NCBI RefSeq assembly: GCF_000211835.1
Contig: NZ_AEGR01000065.1
Location: 1 to 59,812, forward strand
Length of the DNA: 59,812 bases
Direction: 5' to 3'
Source: Hylemonella gracilis ATCC 19624
GTDB taxonomy: Bacteria > Pseudomonadota > Gammaproteobacteria > Burkholderiales > Burkholderiaceae_C
Shown: positions 38,179-45,946 of the stretch, one piece after another
Layout: every line of letters starts with the position of its first letter
Position numbering within the stretch: the stretch's first letter is position 1
Position numbers and translations under genes: made by a program
The notes under the pieces: generated by a model
Databases searched by the model: none
What the model saw: the letters and a program-made list of their open reading frames with translations, nothing else
What the model was told of the DNA's origin: nothing

Positions 38179-39258
38179 ATGAACGAACTCGAACGCGAAT
38201 TGCATTACCCACTCGGAGACACCCTGCCCGTGGCGGGCGGCGCGCTGGAGATCGCGCCGGGTGTGCGCTGGATACGCATGGCCCTGCCCTTCGCGCTGGA
38301 CCACATCAACCTCTGGCTGCTGCGCGACGAGATGGAAGGCCCCAACGGCCCGTTGCAAGGCTGGACGGTGGTGGACTGTTGCGTCAGCCGCGACGAGTCC
38401 AAGGCCTTGTGGGAACAAATCTTCGTCGACGCACTCGATGGCCTCCCCATCCTGCGCGTGATCGTCACCCACATGCACCCCGACCACGTGGGGCTGGCGC
38501 ATTGGCTTTGCGCGCGCTGGAGCACGCCTGATCGTCCTTGCCGCCTGTGGATGAGCGCGACCGACTATTACCTCGCGCGCATCGGTTCGGCCGGCAGCAA
38601 TGGCTTCGGCGGCGAGGGCGCGGCCCAGTTCTTCGCCGCCCATGGCCTGCGCGACCCGGAGTCCATGGACAAGGTGCGCGAACGTGCCCTGTACTACCCC
38701 AGCCTGGTGCCCGCCGTGCCGACGCAATTCGTGCGCCTGATGGACGGCGACCTGGTGCGCATCGGCGCGCAGCAATGGCGCTGCATCAGCGGCCATGGGC
38801 ACGCGCCCGAACACATCGCGCTCTACAACGAGGCGCAGGGGCTGCTGATCGGCGGGGACATGATGCTGCCGCGCATTTCCAGCAACATCAGCGTGTTCGA
38901 GTCCGAGCCGGAATCCAATCCCTTGAAGCAGTTCCTGCAATCCATCGACAAGTTCCAGTGCCTGCCCACGGCCACGCTCACCCTGCCCTCGCACGGCAAG
39001 CCCTTCACCGGCCTGCACAAGCGCATCCGCCAGTTGCACGACCACCACCGCGAGCGCTTGGCCGAAGTCATGGCGGCCTGCGCCGAGCGCCCGCAGTGCG
39101 CGGCCGACATCCTGCCGGTGATGTTCAAGCGCAAGCTGGACCTGCACCAAACCACCTTCGCCATGGGTGAGGCCATCGCCCACCTGCACGCGCTCTGGTT
39201 CGAGGGAAAAGTGCGGCGCACGCGGGACGAGGACGGGGTGTACCGCTTCCGCGGCTGA
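38179..39258 (+). CDS. MBL-fold metallo-hydrolase
   Basis: A 359-residue metallo-beta-lactamase-fold protein. The metal-binding motif is VTHMHPDHVGLA (His98, His100, Asp102, His103), later ligands are in SGHGHAPEHIALY and LIGGDMMLP, and a C-terminal helical region follows. The general arrangement is that of glyoxalase II-like and lactonase-like hydrolases. A TACAAT hexamer at 38144-38149 could be its -10. The substrate is unknown. Confidence 0.87.
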   Translation: MNELERELHYPLGDTLPVAGGALEIAPGVRWIRMALPFALDHINLWLLRDEMEGPNGPLQGWTVVDCCVSRDESKALWEQIFVDALDGLPILRVIVTHMHPDHVGLAHWLCARWSTPDRPCRLWMSATDYYLARIGSAGSNGFGGEGAAQFFAAHGLRDPESMDKVRERALYYPSLVPAVPTQFVRLMDGDLVRIGAQQWRCISGHGHAPEHIALYNEAQGLLIGGDMMLPRISSNISVFESEPESNPLKQFLQSIDKFQCLPTATLTLPSHGKPFTGLHKRIRQLHDHHRERLAEVMAACAERPQCAADILPVMFKRKLDLHQTTFAMGEAIAHLHALWFEGKVRRTRDEDGVYRFRG

Positions 39259-39359
39259 ACGCACTCGGGCGCCATCGCCCGCACGCACTCCCTGTGCCGG
39301 AGCGATACAGTCCCGCGGCGGCCGTCTAGAAAACAGTACAAAAGCTGTATTTTAGAAAA

Positions 39360-39429
39360 ACAATCTATTGGCTGTAAATCAAAATAACATGCTATAAAGC
39401 GTAAACATAATATACAACCAATAGATTGT
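39360..39429. promoter_or_regulatory. Inverted-repeat operator pair over the hipBA promoter
   Basis: CAATCTATTGG at 39361-39371 and its exact reverse complement CCAATAGATTG at 39418-39428 flank an AT-rich promoter region. With flanking bases the two half-sites agree over ACAATCTATTGG-x-TGTA. The right copy abuts the hipB start codon at 39430. CATAAT near 39406 could be the -10. This is the kind of paired site bound by HipB-like repressors for autoregulation. Confidence 0.75.
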
Positions 39430-39696
39430 ATGAATGACTACCCGGTTCGCACCCCCGACCAGCTGCCCACCCTGCTCCAGGCCTTCCGCAAGCAGGCCGG
39501 CCTGACACAAAACGAGGCCGCACTGCGCCTGGGCGTGACGCAGCAGACCTACTCGGCGCTGGAACGCAATGCCGAAACAGTCGGCACGGGCCGGCTGCTG
39601 AAGCTGCTGAACATCCTGGGTGTGGAACTGGTGCTGCGCCCGATCACGCCACAGCCCCCCGCCGCAGGCGACGACCGCCGCCACCCGGTCTGGTGA
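39430..39696 (+). CDS. hipB: HipB-like antitoxin, XRE-family HTH repressor
   Basis: An 88-residue protein with a Cro/CI-type HTH at residues 17-65 (FRKQAGLTQNEAALRLGVTQ, then QTYSALERN) and a short Pro-rich tail. It precedes a HipA kinase by 3 bp, the standard antitoxin-toxin order. No Shine-Dalgarno sequence is visible before the ATG, and the upstream operator touches it, so the mRNA leader is very short. It should bind the inverted repeats at 39360-39429 and neutralise HipA. Confidence 0.88.
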   Translation: MNDYPVRTPDQLPTLLQAFRKQAGLTQNEAALRLGVTQQTYSALERNAETVGTGRLLKLLNILGVELVLRPITPQPPAAGDDRRHPVW

Positions 39697-39699
39697 GCC

Positions 39700-41043
39700 A
39701 TGGGACGGCTCTCCCACACCCGCAAGCTCGGGCTCTGGATGAACGGCGCCTTCGTCGGCAGCTGGAGCCAAGCCCCGAACTCGCCCGACACGCTGCAGTA
39801 CGACCTGGCCTGGATCCAATCCGAAGCGGGCCGACCTCTGTCGCTCTCCTTGCCCTTCACGCCGGGCAACCGGCCGCATCGCGGCGACGCGGTGCGGGCC
39901 TATTTCGAGAACCTGCTGCCCGACAGCAAGACCATCCGCGACCGGATCGCGCGGCGCTACCAGGCCGGCTCCGCCGAAGCCTTTGCCCTGCTGGCGCAGA
40001 TCGGGCGCGACTGCGTGGGCGCCCTGCAGCTCTATCCCGACGGCATGGCGCCCGCCGGGCCCGACACGGTGCAGGCCAGCCCCTTGAGCGAATCGGACGT
40101 GGCCCAGGTGCTGCGCGGCACCGTGGCGCCAACGATCGCCACGGAACTCCCCGACGACGACTTCCGCATCTCCATCGCCGGTGCGCAGGAAAAGACCGCG
40201 CTGCTGCGCGTCGACGGCCAGTGGTGCCGCCCCCATGGCAGCACGCCCACCACGCACATCTTCAAGCTGCCCATGGGCCTCGTGGGCAACCAACGCTACG
40301 ACCTCAGCCATTCCGTGGAGAACGAATGGCTCTGCGCGCTGATCCTGCGGACCTACGGCTTGCCGGTGGCGAACTGCGAGGCGCTGCAGTTCGAGGACAT
40401 GAAGGCCTTGGTGGTCGAACGCTTCGACCGCCGCTGGTGGGGCGAGGAAGGCCAGCGGCAGTTGATTCGCCTGCCGCAGGAAGACCTGTGCCAGGCCACC
40501 GGGACCCCGCCTCACCTCAAATATGAAACCGACGGCGGACCCGGCATCGACACCCTGCTGCGCCTGCTCAACGGCTCGACGCAACGCGAGGTCGACCGGC
40601 GCACCTTCTTCCAAGCCCAGGTGCTGTTCTGGATGCTGAGCGCGACCGACGGCCACGCCAAGAACTTCAGCCTCTTCCTGCGCGCGGGCGGACGGTACGA
40701 ACTCACGCCCTTGTACGACGTGCTCTCGGCCTACCCCTTCCTCGGCGAAGGCCCCGGCAAGCTCTCACCCCACAAGGCCCGGCTGGCCATGGCGGTGCGG
40801 ACGAAAAACGCGCACTGGAAAATCCGCGAGATCTTGCGCCGGCATTGGGTGGACCTGGGCGAGGCCCAGGGCGTGCTCAGCGCCGACGGCCGCCCGGCGT
40901 CGCAGTTGATTGACGACCTCGTGGCACGCACGCCCCAGGTCGTGGCGACCGTGCGCGGTCAACTTCCGCGGGGCTTTCCGCCGCAGGTGGCGGACAGCAT
41001 TTTGGAGGGCTTGATGGAAGCGGCGCAGAAGCTGGCGGGGTGA
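39700..41043 (+). CDS. hipA: HipA-family toxin serine/threonine kinase
   Basis: A 447-residue kinase, close to E. coli HipA (440). It has the N-terminal subdomain LGLWMNGAFVGSW, the Ser-containing ATP-binding loop ISIAGAQEKTALL, PTTHIFKLPMG, the catalytic SATDGHAKNFSLF with Asp and Asn, and the metal-binding Asp in LTPLYDVLSAYP. All key residues appear present. HipA phosphorylates glutamyl-tRNA synthetase in E. coli and drives growth arrest and persistence. It starts 3 bp after hipB and is translationally coupled. Confidence 0.92.
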   Translation: MGRLSHTRKLGLWMNGAFVGSWSQAPNSPDTLQYDLAWIQSEAGRPLSLSLPFTPGNRPHRGDAVRAYFENLLPDSKTIRDRIARRYQAGSAEAFALLAQIGRDCVGALQLYPDGMAPAGPDTVQASPLSESDVAQVLRGTVAPTIATELPDDDFRISIAGAQEKTALLRVDGQWCRPHGSTPTTHIFKLPMGLVGNQRYDLSHSVENEWLCALILRTYGLPVANCEALQFEDMKALVVERFDRRWWGEEGQRQLIRLPQEDLCQATGTPPHLKYETDGGPGIDTLLRLLNGSTQREVDRRTFFQAQVLFWMLSATDGHAKNFSLFLRAGGRYELTPLYDVLSAYPFLGEGPGKLSPHKARLAMAVRTKNAHWKIREILRRHWVDLGEAQGVLSADGRPASQLIDDLVARTPQVVATVRGQLPRGFPPQVADSILEGLMEAAQKLAG

Positions 41044-41120
41044 GTGCGGGTGAGGGCTCGGACGACGGGGACGCCGAAGAAGACGATCAGTTCAAAACAG
41101 TCCGCCCCTGCCCCGGAGAC

Positions 41121-41534
41121 TCACAATGTGCTGGCGGAAGAAGAGTGCGAAGAGGCAGGCACCGCAGCACCGCCCCACGACGCCAGCAGGTAATCGGCCA
41201 ACTGGTCCGCGACATCGTTGTCAAAGCTCATCAGCAACTCCGGCGCCTGGGCTTCGGCGGCGGATTTCAGAACGCCCGCCAAGCTTTCTCGTTGTGCCTC
41301 GGTCACCGCATGGTGGTGCCGCTTGGCCAGGCTGGCCACGGTGGCGTCGCGCAGACGGTCCGAGCCGAGCACGTGCCAGGCATAGTCAATCTCATACCGT
41401 TCAAACGCGTCCTTGAGACTTTCACCGTTCTGCTTGGCTTCCTGCGCGAAGTGGTGCAGCGTGCGGGTGCTCAGGGTGCTCATGACATAGGCCATGGACG
41501 CGTCATGATCGGTCGCGGATTTATCGAGGTTCAT
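41121..41534 (-). CDS. Hypothetical protein, helical, unknown function
   Basis: A 137-residue soluble protein not recognised. It is rich in helix formers, with segments such as MSTLSTRTLHHFAQEAKQNG, ESLKDAFERYEIDYAWHVLG, and a Ser-rich C-terminal tail. The ATG at 41534 has AGGAG 7 nt upstream. It is convergent with hipA (77-bp gap) and stands alone. GC and codon use look like its neighbours, so it is probably a real gene. Confidence 0.7.
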   Translation of the reverse strand: MNLDKSATDHDASMAYVMSTLSTRTLHHFAQEAKQNGESLKDAFERYEIDYAWHVLGSDRLRDATVASLAKRHHHAVTEAQRESLAGVLKSAAEAQAPELLMSFDNDVADQLADYLLASWGGAAVPASSHSSSASTL

Positions 41535-41752
41535 GGAGAACTCCTGGTGAGATGGCGCGTGAGCACCAAACGCATCGGCACTCCACCGCGTGGGCGAGTT
41601 GCTGACTGACGCGTGACAGTGATCCAGCCACGAGCGCCACCAAGGTGGCGGCCAGTGCCTGGCACGAAAACGGCGCTGGGCCGAACGGGGAAATCGCCAC
41701 CGGGGCTGCCTCGGGTGCGGTTCAAGGCGCCGAGCGGGATGGCGTGAAAAAC
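41535..41752. other. Intergenic region, nothing recognised
   Basis: About 218 bp between the hypothetical gene and the tRNA-Phe terminator. It should hold the promoter of the hypothetical gene; no clear hexamers or RNA were seen. Confidence 0.4.
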
Positions 41753-41787
41753 AAAAAGCCATCCCAGAGCAGGGATGGCTTTTTTTG
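41753..41787 (-). terminator. Bidirectional intrinsic terminator after tRNA-Phe
   Basis: AGCCATCCC (41757-41765), a 6-nt loop and GGGATGGCT (41772-41780) form a perfect stem flanked by A-rich and T7 runs on the two sides. It ends the tRNA-Phe transcript on the minus strand and would also work in the other direction. Confidence 0.88.
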
Positions 41788-41796
41788 AAGAGATTC

Positions 41797-41872
41797 TGGT
41801 GGCCTGGGGCGGAATCGAACCACCGACACGCGGATTTTCAATCCGCTGCTCTACCAACTGAGCTACCGGGCC
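41797..41872 (-). tRNA. tRNA-Phe (GAA)
   Basis: A 76-nt cloverleaf on the minus strand, with GCTCAGTTGGTAGAGC D-arm, anticodon GAA within TTGAAAA, TTCGATT T-loop and encoded 3' CCA. The acceptor strands are GGCCCGG and CCAGGCC, which leaves position 5 (C) opposite position 68 (A) unpaired; the T-stem has one G-T pair. All else is standard. Confidence 0.96.
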
Positions 41873-41911
41873 GTGAGCCGCAGATTATAGCAGCAAAGTC
41901 GGACCGAACTT

Positions 41912-42676
41912 TCAGAAACCGGAGGGCGGGCCTTGGAGGCTGTCGAGGCCTTCGTCGCGTCCGTCCTCGCCACTCGCTGCCACGGGTGCGGAGCGCTTGC
42001 CGCGGCCCAGGTCCACGCCGAGCTGCTTGAGCTTGCGGTAGAGGTGGGTGCGCTCCAGGCCGGTTTTTTCGGCGACGCGGGTCATGGAGCCGTTCTCGTG
42101 CGCGAGGTGGTATTCGAAGTAGGCTTTCTCGAAGTCGTCGCGCGCTTCGCGCAAGGGCTTGTCGAGCTGGAAGTGCTGCTTGGCCGGAGGACCGGGATCG
42201 ACAGGAACCAGCACCGGAGATTCCGCGGGCACGGCGCCTGTGAACGAGACCGGCGCCCCCATCACGGAACGTGGCGCGGGCGCGGCGGAGGCGGGGGACG
42301 CGGGCGTGCCACTGTTGCGCGCCAGGCCCTGCTCCACGGCCTTGAGCAGTTTTTGCAGGGTGATGGGTTTTTCGAGGAACGCCTGCGCGCCGATCTTGGT
42401 GGCGGCGACCGCCGTCTCGATGGTGGCGTGCCCGCTCATCATGATGACGGGCATGGTCAGCAGGCCGGCGGCGGACCATTCCTTGAGCAGGGTCACGCCA
42501 TCGGTGTCGGGCATCCAGATGTCGAGCAGCACGAGGTCGGGGCGTTCGCGCTGACGGGCCTCGCGCGCCTGCGCCGCGTTCTCGGCCAACTCAACCGCAT
42601 GGCCCTCATCGTTGAGGATTTCCGAGAGCAGATCGCGGATGCCGAGTTCATCATCGACGACCAGAATGTTTGCCAT
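41912..42676 (-). CDS. NtrX-like response regulator lacking an AAA+ domain
   Basis: A 254-residue regulator. The N-terminal receiver domain has ILVVDDELGIRDLL, the phospho-acceptor Asp in LVLLDIWMPDTDG, the conserved Ser in MMSGHATIETAV and the Lys in FLEKPIT. A Pro/Ala-rich linker follows, then a Fis-type HTH (MTRVAEKTGLERTHLYRKLK). NtrX proper has a sigma54-activating AAA+ ATPase between these parts; it is absent here, giving a RegA/PrrA-like layout. The cognate sensor gene lies 56 bp upstream. Confidence 0.88.
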   Translation of the reverse strand: MANILVVDDELGIRDLLSEILNDEGHAVELAENAAQAREARQRERPDLVLLDIWMPDTDGVTLLKEWSAAGLLTMPVIMMSGHATIETAVAATKIGAQAFLEKPITLQKLLKAVEQGLARNSGTPASPASAAPAPRSVMGAPVSFTGAVPAESPVLVPVDPGPPAKQHFQLDKPLREARDDFEKAYFEYHLAHENGSMTRVAEKTGLERTHLYRKLKQLGVDLGRGKRSAPVAASGEDGRDEGLDSLQGPPSGF

Positions 42677-42732
42677 GGTGTGAACGCAGTGATCTCGAAA
42701 CGATGGGTAAGGCGCGGCAGGAGGAGTTGACT

Positions 42733-45144
42733 TCAGGTCGCCACGGCGGGCGACTCCACGGTGAATGATAACGACACTTGCGCGCCGATCACTTGATCCT
42801 CGGCAACACGGTTGGAAAGATCGATGCGCGCGCGGTGATCGTCCATGATCTTCTTGACCACGGCCAGCCCCAAGCCGGTGCCCTTGGCCTTGGTGGTGAC
42901 GTAGGGCTCGAAGGCACGCTTGAGGATGGCGTCCGGAAAACCCGTGCCCCAGTCCAGCACCGACAGGCGCACCCGGCCGCGCGCGGGGTTCCACTGGGTG
43001 CGCACGAGCACGGCGAATTCCGGGCCGCTGCGCCCGGCAGTTTCCGTGGCGTCCTGGGCGTTCTGCAGCAGGTTGTGCAGCACTTGGCGAAGTTGCTGGG
43101 CGTCACCCCGGATGAGTGGACAGGCGGGGTCCAGCTCGGTGCGCATCAGCACATGCGGCGACGGCGTCGGACCGGCCAGCAGCGAGAGCTGCGGCGAGGG
43201 CTGGGCATCACCGAGGTAGAGCTGCAGCACATCCTGCACCAAGGCATTCAGGTCCAGCGGCTTCAGCTCGGCCGCGGGCAAGCGCGCGTAGTCGCGGAAC
43301 TCATTCACCAGGCGCTTCATGGCATCCACCTGGTCCACGATGGTCTTGACGGACTTGGTGACCACGGCCTGCTCGGCGGGCTCGACCTTGCCCGTGAGTT
43401 TTTTCTCCAGCCGCTCGGCGGAGAGCTGGATGGGCGTCAGCGGGTTCTTGATCTCATGCGCCAGGCGGCGCGCGACCTCGCCCCAAGCCTGGGCACGCTG
43501 GGCCGAGACGATGTCGGAGATGTCATCGAACACCAGCAGCCACAGGCTGCGGCCCTGCACGCCGCCGGGCAGTTCAGCACCGCGCACCACGAGGGTGAGC
43601 ACATCGCGGTCTTTGGTGCCCATCAGGTCAGCGATCTCGGAGGCGCGCTCGTCCGAGCGCAGCAAGCCCAACTCGATGGACTGCTGCCAATGATCGAGTG
43701 AGCGCTCGCCCTGCTCCGCGCGCTCGGCGACGAAATGTTCAAACTGCAACCGGACCTGGCGCGCGAAGTCTTCCAGCCCCGCGATCTCCGGCAAGCGGCG
43801 GCCCACCCACGGATCCACCGGCGTGCGCAAGGCGCCGCGCAGGATCAGCTCCGCCCCTGGGTTGACGGACTGGATCACGCCCTGCGCGTCCAGCACCATG
43901 ACGCCAGCCGTCAGGTTGTCCAGGATGGTCTGCAAATTCTCGCGCGCGGCGCTGACTTGGCCCATGCTGGCCTCGACCGCTCGTCGAGCGTCCGCGAGCT
44001 GCTGGGTCATGTCGGCGAACGAACGGGTCAATCCGCCCAGCTCGTCGCGGCCTTGCAGCGCCGCTTTGGGGGTGAGGTCACCGGCCGCCACCTGGCGCAC
44101 GCCCTCGGCCAGCAGCAACAAGGGCTGGGTGATCTGGTTGCCCAGGGCCACGGCCAAGAGCACGGCACCGAAGATGGCGAGGAAGAGGCTGAGCGTCAAC
44201 GTGCCGATGTACATGCGGCGCAGCCCTTGGCGGGCCAGCGAACGCTCCTGGTATTCATTGCGGGCCGCGGACACCGCCAGGGCGTTGGTCACCAGGCTTT
44301 CGGAGAGTGTCTGCGTCAGCTCCAGATAGCGTGGCTCATCCAAGGCGCCCAGGCTCATGCTGCGGCTAGGCACGTTCGGCATGCTCACCAGCGCTTGAAT
44401 GCGGGCCGGCGCGGGGGCCAAGGCGTTGGCATCCTCGAGGCCCTCAATCCAAGTCACCACCTGCTGGCGGCGCGCACGCTCCAACTGCGTGGTGGCGGGC
44501 CGTTCCGTGTGCAAGGCGAAGCGTGAATCCCCGGCGCTGGCCAGCATGCGCAGGGACGCCCCCTGGGCACGCCAGAGCACGGCGTCGTGCACCTCCAGCT
44601 GATCGCGCAGACGCTCCAGCATCAGTCCCGCCTCCACGTCGGAGACATCCTGCAACTGGCCCGCCGCCAGCCTGGCCTTGGCGGCCAGATCGTTGGACAG
44701 CGAATCCAGCGTCGCGCGGCCCAGGTTCAGGCCGGCCTCCAACGCGCCTTCCACCTGCACGTCGAACCAGCTTTCAATGGAGCGCGCGACGAACTGGTAG
44801 GACACCACGTAGATCAGCAAACCAGGCACAAACCCAGCCAGGGCAAATACCAGCGACAGCCGCAGCAGCAGACGGCTGCCGAAGCGACGTTCGCGCAGGT
44901 GGCGCAGCAAACGCACCGCCACCCAGCCGATGGCGATGAACAGCGCGACGGCCACCACGACGTTGAGCGCGAACAGGCGACCATAGTGGCGTTCGTACAG
45001 TTCGTGCTTGCCGGTGGCCTGGGTCAGCAAGAACAGCAGCACCAGACTGAGTGCCACCACGATGGTGAGCAGTACCAGCAGGACCAGCCGCAGTGAGCCC
45101 GGAGAACGGGCCACGGCGGAGAGGCGGGGCAGCAAGGGTTTCAC
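42733..45144 (-). CDS. NtrY-like membrane sensor histidine kinase
   Basis: An 803-residue kinase. Membrane helices lie at about 20-41, 58-78 and 93-118, a long extracytoplasmic region follows, then a fourth helix at about 312-335 and HAMP (QPLLLLAEGVRQVAAGDLTP). A PAS domain near 405-520 precedes the dimerisation domain, with the phospho-His in RRLAHEIKNPLTPIQLSAE, and the ATPase domain shows NLLQNAQDATE, DWGTGFPD and KGTGLGLAVVKK. This is the NtrY layout. Partner of the NtrX-like regulator; probably senses redox or nitrogen status, which is inferred. Confidence 0.9.
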   Translation of the reverse strand: MKPLLPRLSAVARSPGSLRLVLLVLLTIVVALSLVLLFLLTQATGKHELYERHYGRLFALNVVVAVALFIAIGWVAVRLLRHLRERRFGSRLLLRLSLVFALAGFVPGLLIYVVSYQFVARSIESWFDVQVEGALEAGLNLGRATLDSLSNDLAAKARLAAGQLQDVSDVEAGLMLERLRDQLEVHDAVLWRAQGASLRMLASAGDSRFALHTERPATTQLERARRQQVVTWIEGLEDANALAPAPARIQALVSMPNVPSRSMSLGALDEPRYLELTQTLSESLVTNALAVSAARNEYQERSLARQGLRRMYIGTLTLSLFLAIFGAVLLAVALGNQITQPLLLLAEGVRQVAAGDLTPKAALQGRDELGGLTRSFADMTQQLADARRAVEASMGQVSAARENLQTILDNLTAGVMVLDAQGVIQSVNPGAELILRGALRTPVDPWVGRRLPEIAGLEDFARQVRLQFEHFVAERAEQGERSLDHWQQSIELGLLRSDERASEIADLMGTKDRDVLTLVVRGAELPGGVQGRSLWLLVFDDISDIVSAQRAQAWGEVARRLAHEIKNPLTPIQLSAERLEKKLTGKVEPAEQAVVTKSVKTIVDQVDAMKRLVNEFRDYARLPAAELKPLDLNALVQDVLQLYLGDAQPSPQLSLLAGPTPSPHVLMRTELDPACPLIRGDAQQLRQVLHNLLQNAQDATETAGRSGPEFAVLVRTQWNPARGRVRLSVLDWGTGFPDAILKRAFEPYVTTKAKGTGLGLAVVKKIMDDHRARIDLSNRVAEDQVIGAQVSLSFTVESPAVAT

Positions 45145-45160
45145 ACCGACACCTTGGCGG

Positions 45161-45946
45161 TCAATCCAGGCGCTCGACGGTGAAAGTACGCTGGCGGTTC
45201 AGGTCCAACTCCCAGCCGTCATCGCCCAAGGCGCCGATCTGCAAGGGGCGCGGCAGTTTGTCGGTGTCGAGATGAAAGTGGAACTCGATGCGGTGGTCGT
45301 CTTCGGCTTCCAACGCGGACCAATCGGCGACCCGCCATTGCGTGATGTGCTGAATGACGGTCAGGGCCTCGTCCAGGCTGTCAAAGGTTTGGGCCAGTGC
45401 GGCGTTGCCGGCCCGCGCTGACGATGCTGCGCCCACGCTGAGGCGCCAGCGCTGCGTGAGCGGCTGGTAGACCAGACGCCATTGCCGCTGCGCGCGGCTG
45501 ACGCGACTGTCCAGCCACCACCAGCGCTCGCGGTAGATCTCGACCTCGGCCGTGAAGATCACGGACAGTCCTTTGTACAAAGCATCGCGCACCGGCTCAG
45601 GCAAATCGAAGCGCAGGCGGACACCCAACTCCAAGGCGTCCCCCTGGCGGCGCAGTTGCAAGGCACTCACCGTGGGCGCCTGGGAGGTACGGGCCACCCC
45701 AGGCAATGAGGGCGCAGTGAGCGCGGGCGCAGGAGGCGGGACTGGCGCGGGGACGGAATTGGTCACCGCTTCGACGGCAGCCTGGTCTTCGGCCGTGCCG
45801 GGCACGGCCTGCGCTGCCTGGGCAGCCGGGGTTTGCGCCCACCCCAGCACCACGAGCGGGAAGGCAACGCCCCAAATCAGGGCATGCCGCAGCCGAGCCG
45901 AGACGTCAGCCCCCCTCTTTTGACAACAGCGCGTAATAAAAGCCAT
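45161..45946 (-). CDS. DUF4390-domain exported protein
   Basis: A protein of about 261 residues with a membrane or signal segment (HALIWGVAFPLVVLGWA, ending AQAAQA), a Pro/Ala-rich spacer, then the DUF4390 fold: VRLRFDLPEPVRDALYKGLS, FTAEVEIYRERWWWLD and WRLVYQPLTQRWRLSVG. It is commonly found between rsmB and ntrY in betaproteobacteria, as here. The start is uncertain: ATG 45946 overlaps the rsmB 3' end by about 40 bp; it could be shorter. Function unknown. Confidence 0.78.
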   Translation of the reverse strand: MAFITRCCQKRGADVSARLRHALIWGVAFPLVVLGWAQTPAAQAAQAVPGTAEDQAAVEAVTNSVPAPVPPPAPALTAPSLPGVARTSQAPTVSALQLRRQGDALELGVRLRFDLPEPVRDALYKGLSVIFTAEVEIYRERWWWLDSRVSRAQRQWRLVYQPLTQRWRLSVGAASSARAGNAALAQTFDSLDEALTVIQHITQWRVADWSALEAEDDHRIEFHFHLDTDKLPRPLQIGALGDDGWELDLNRQRTFTVERLD

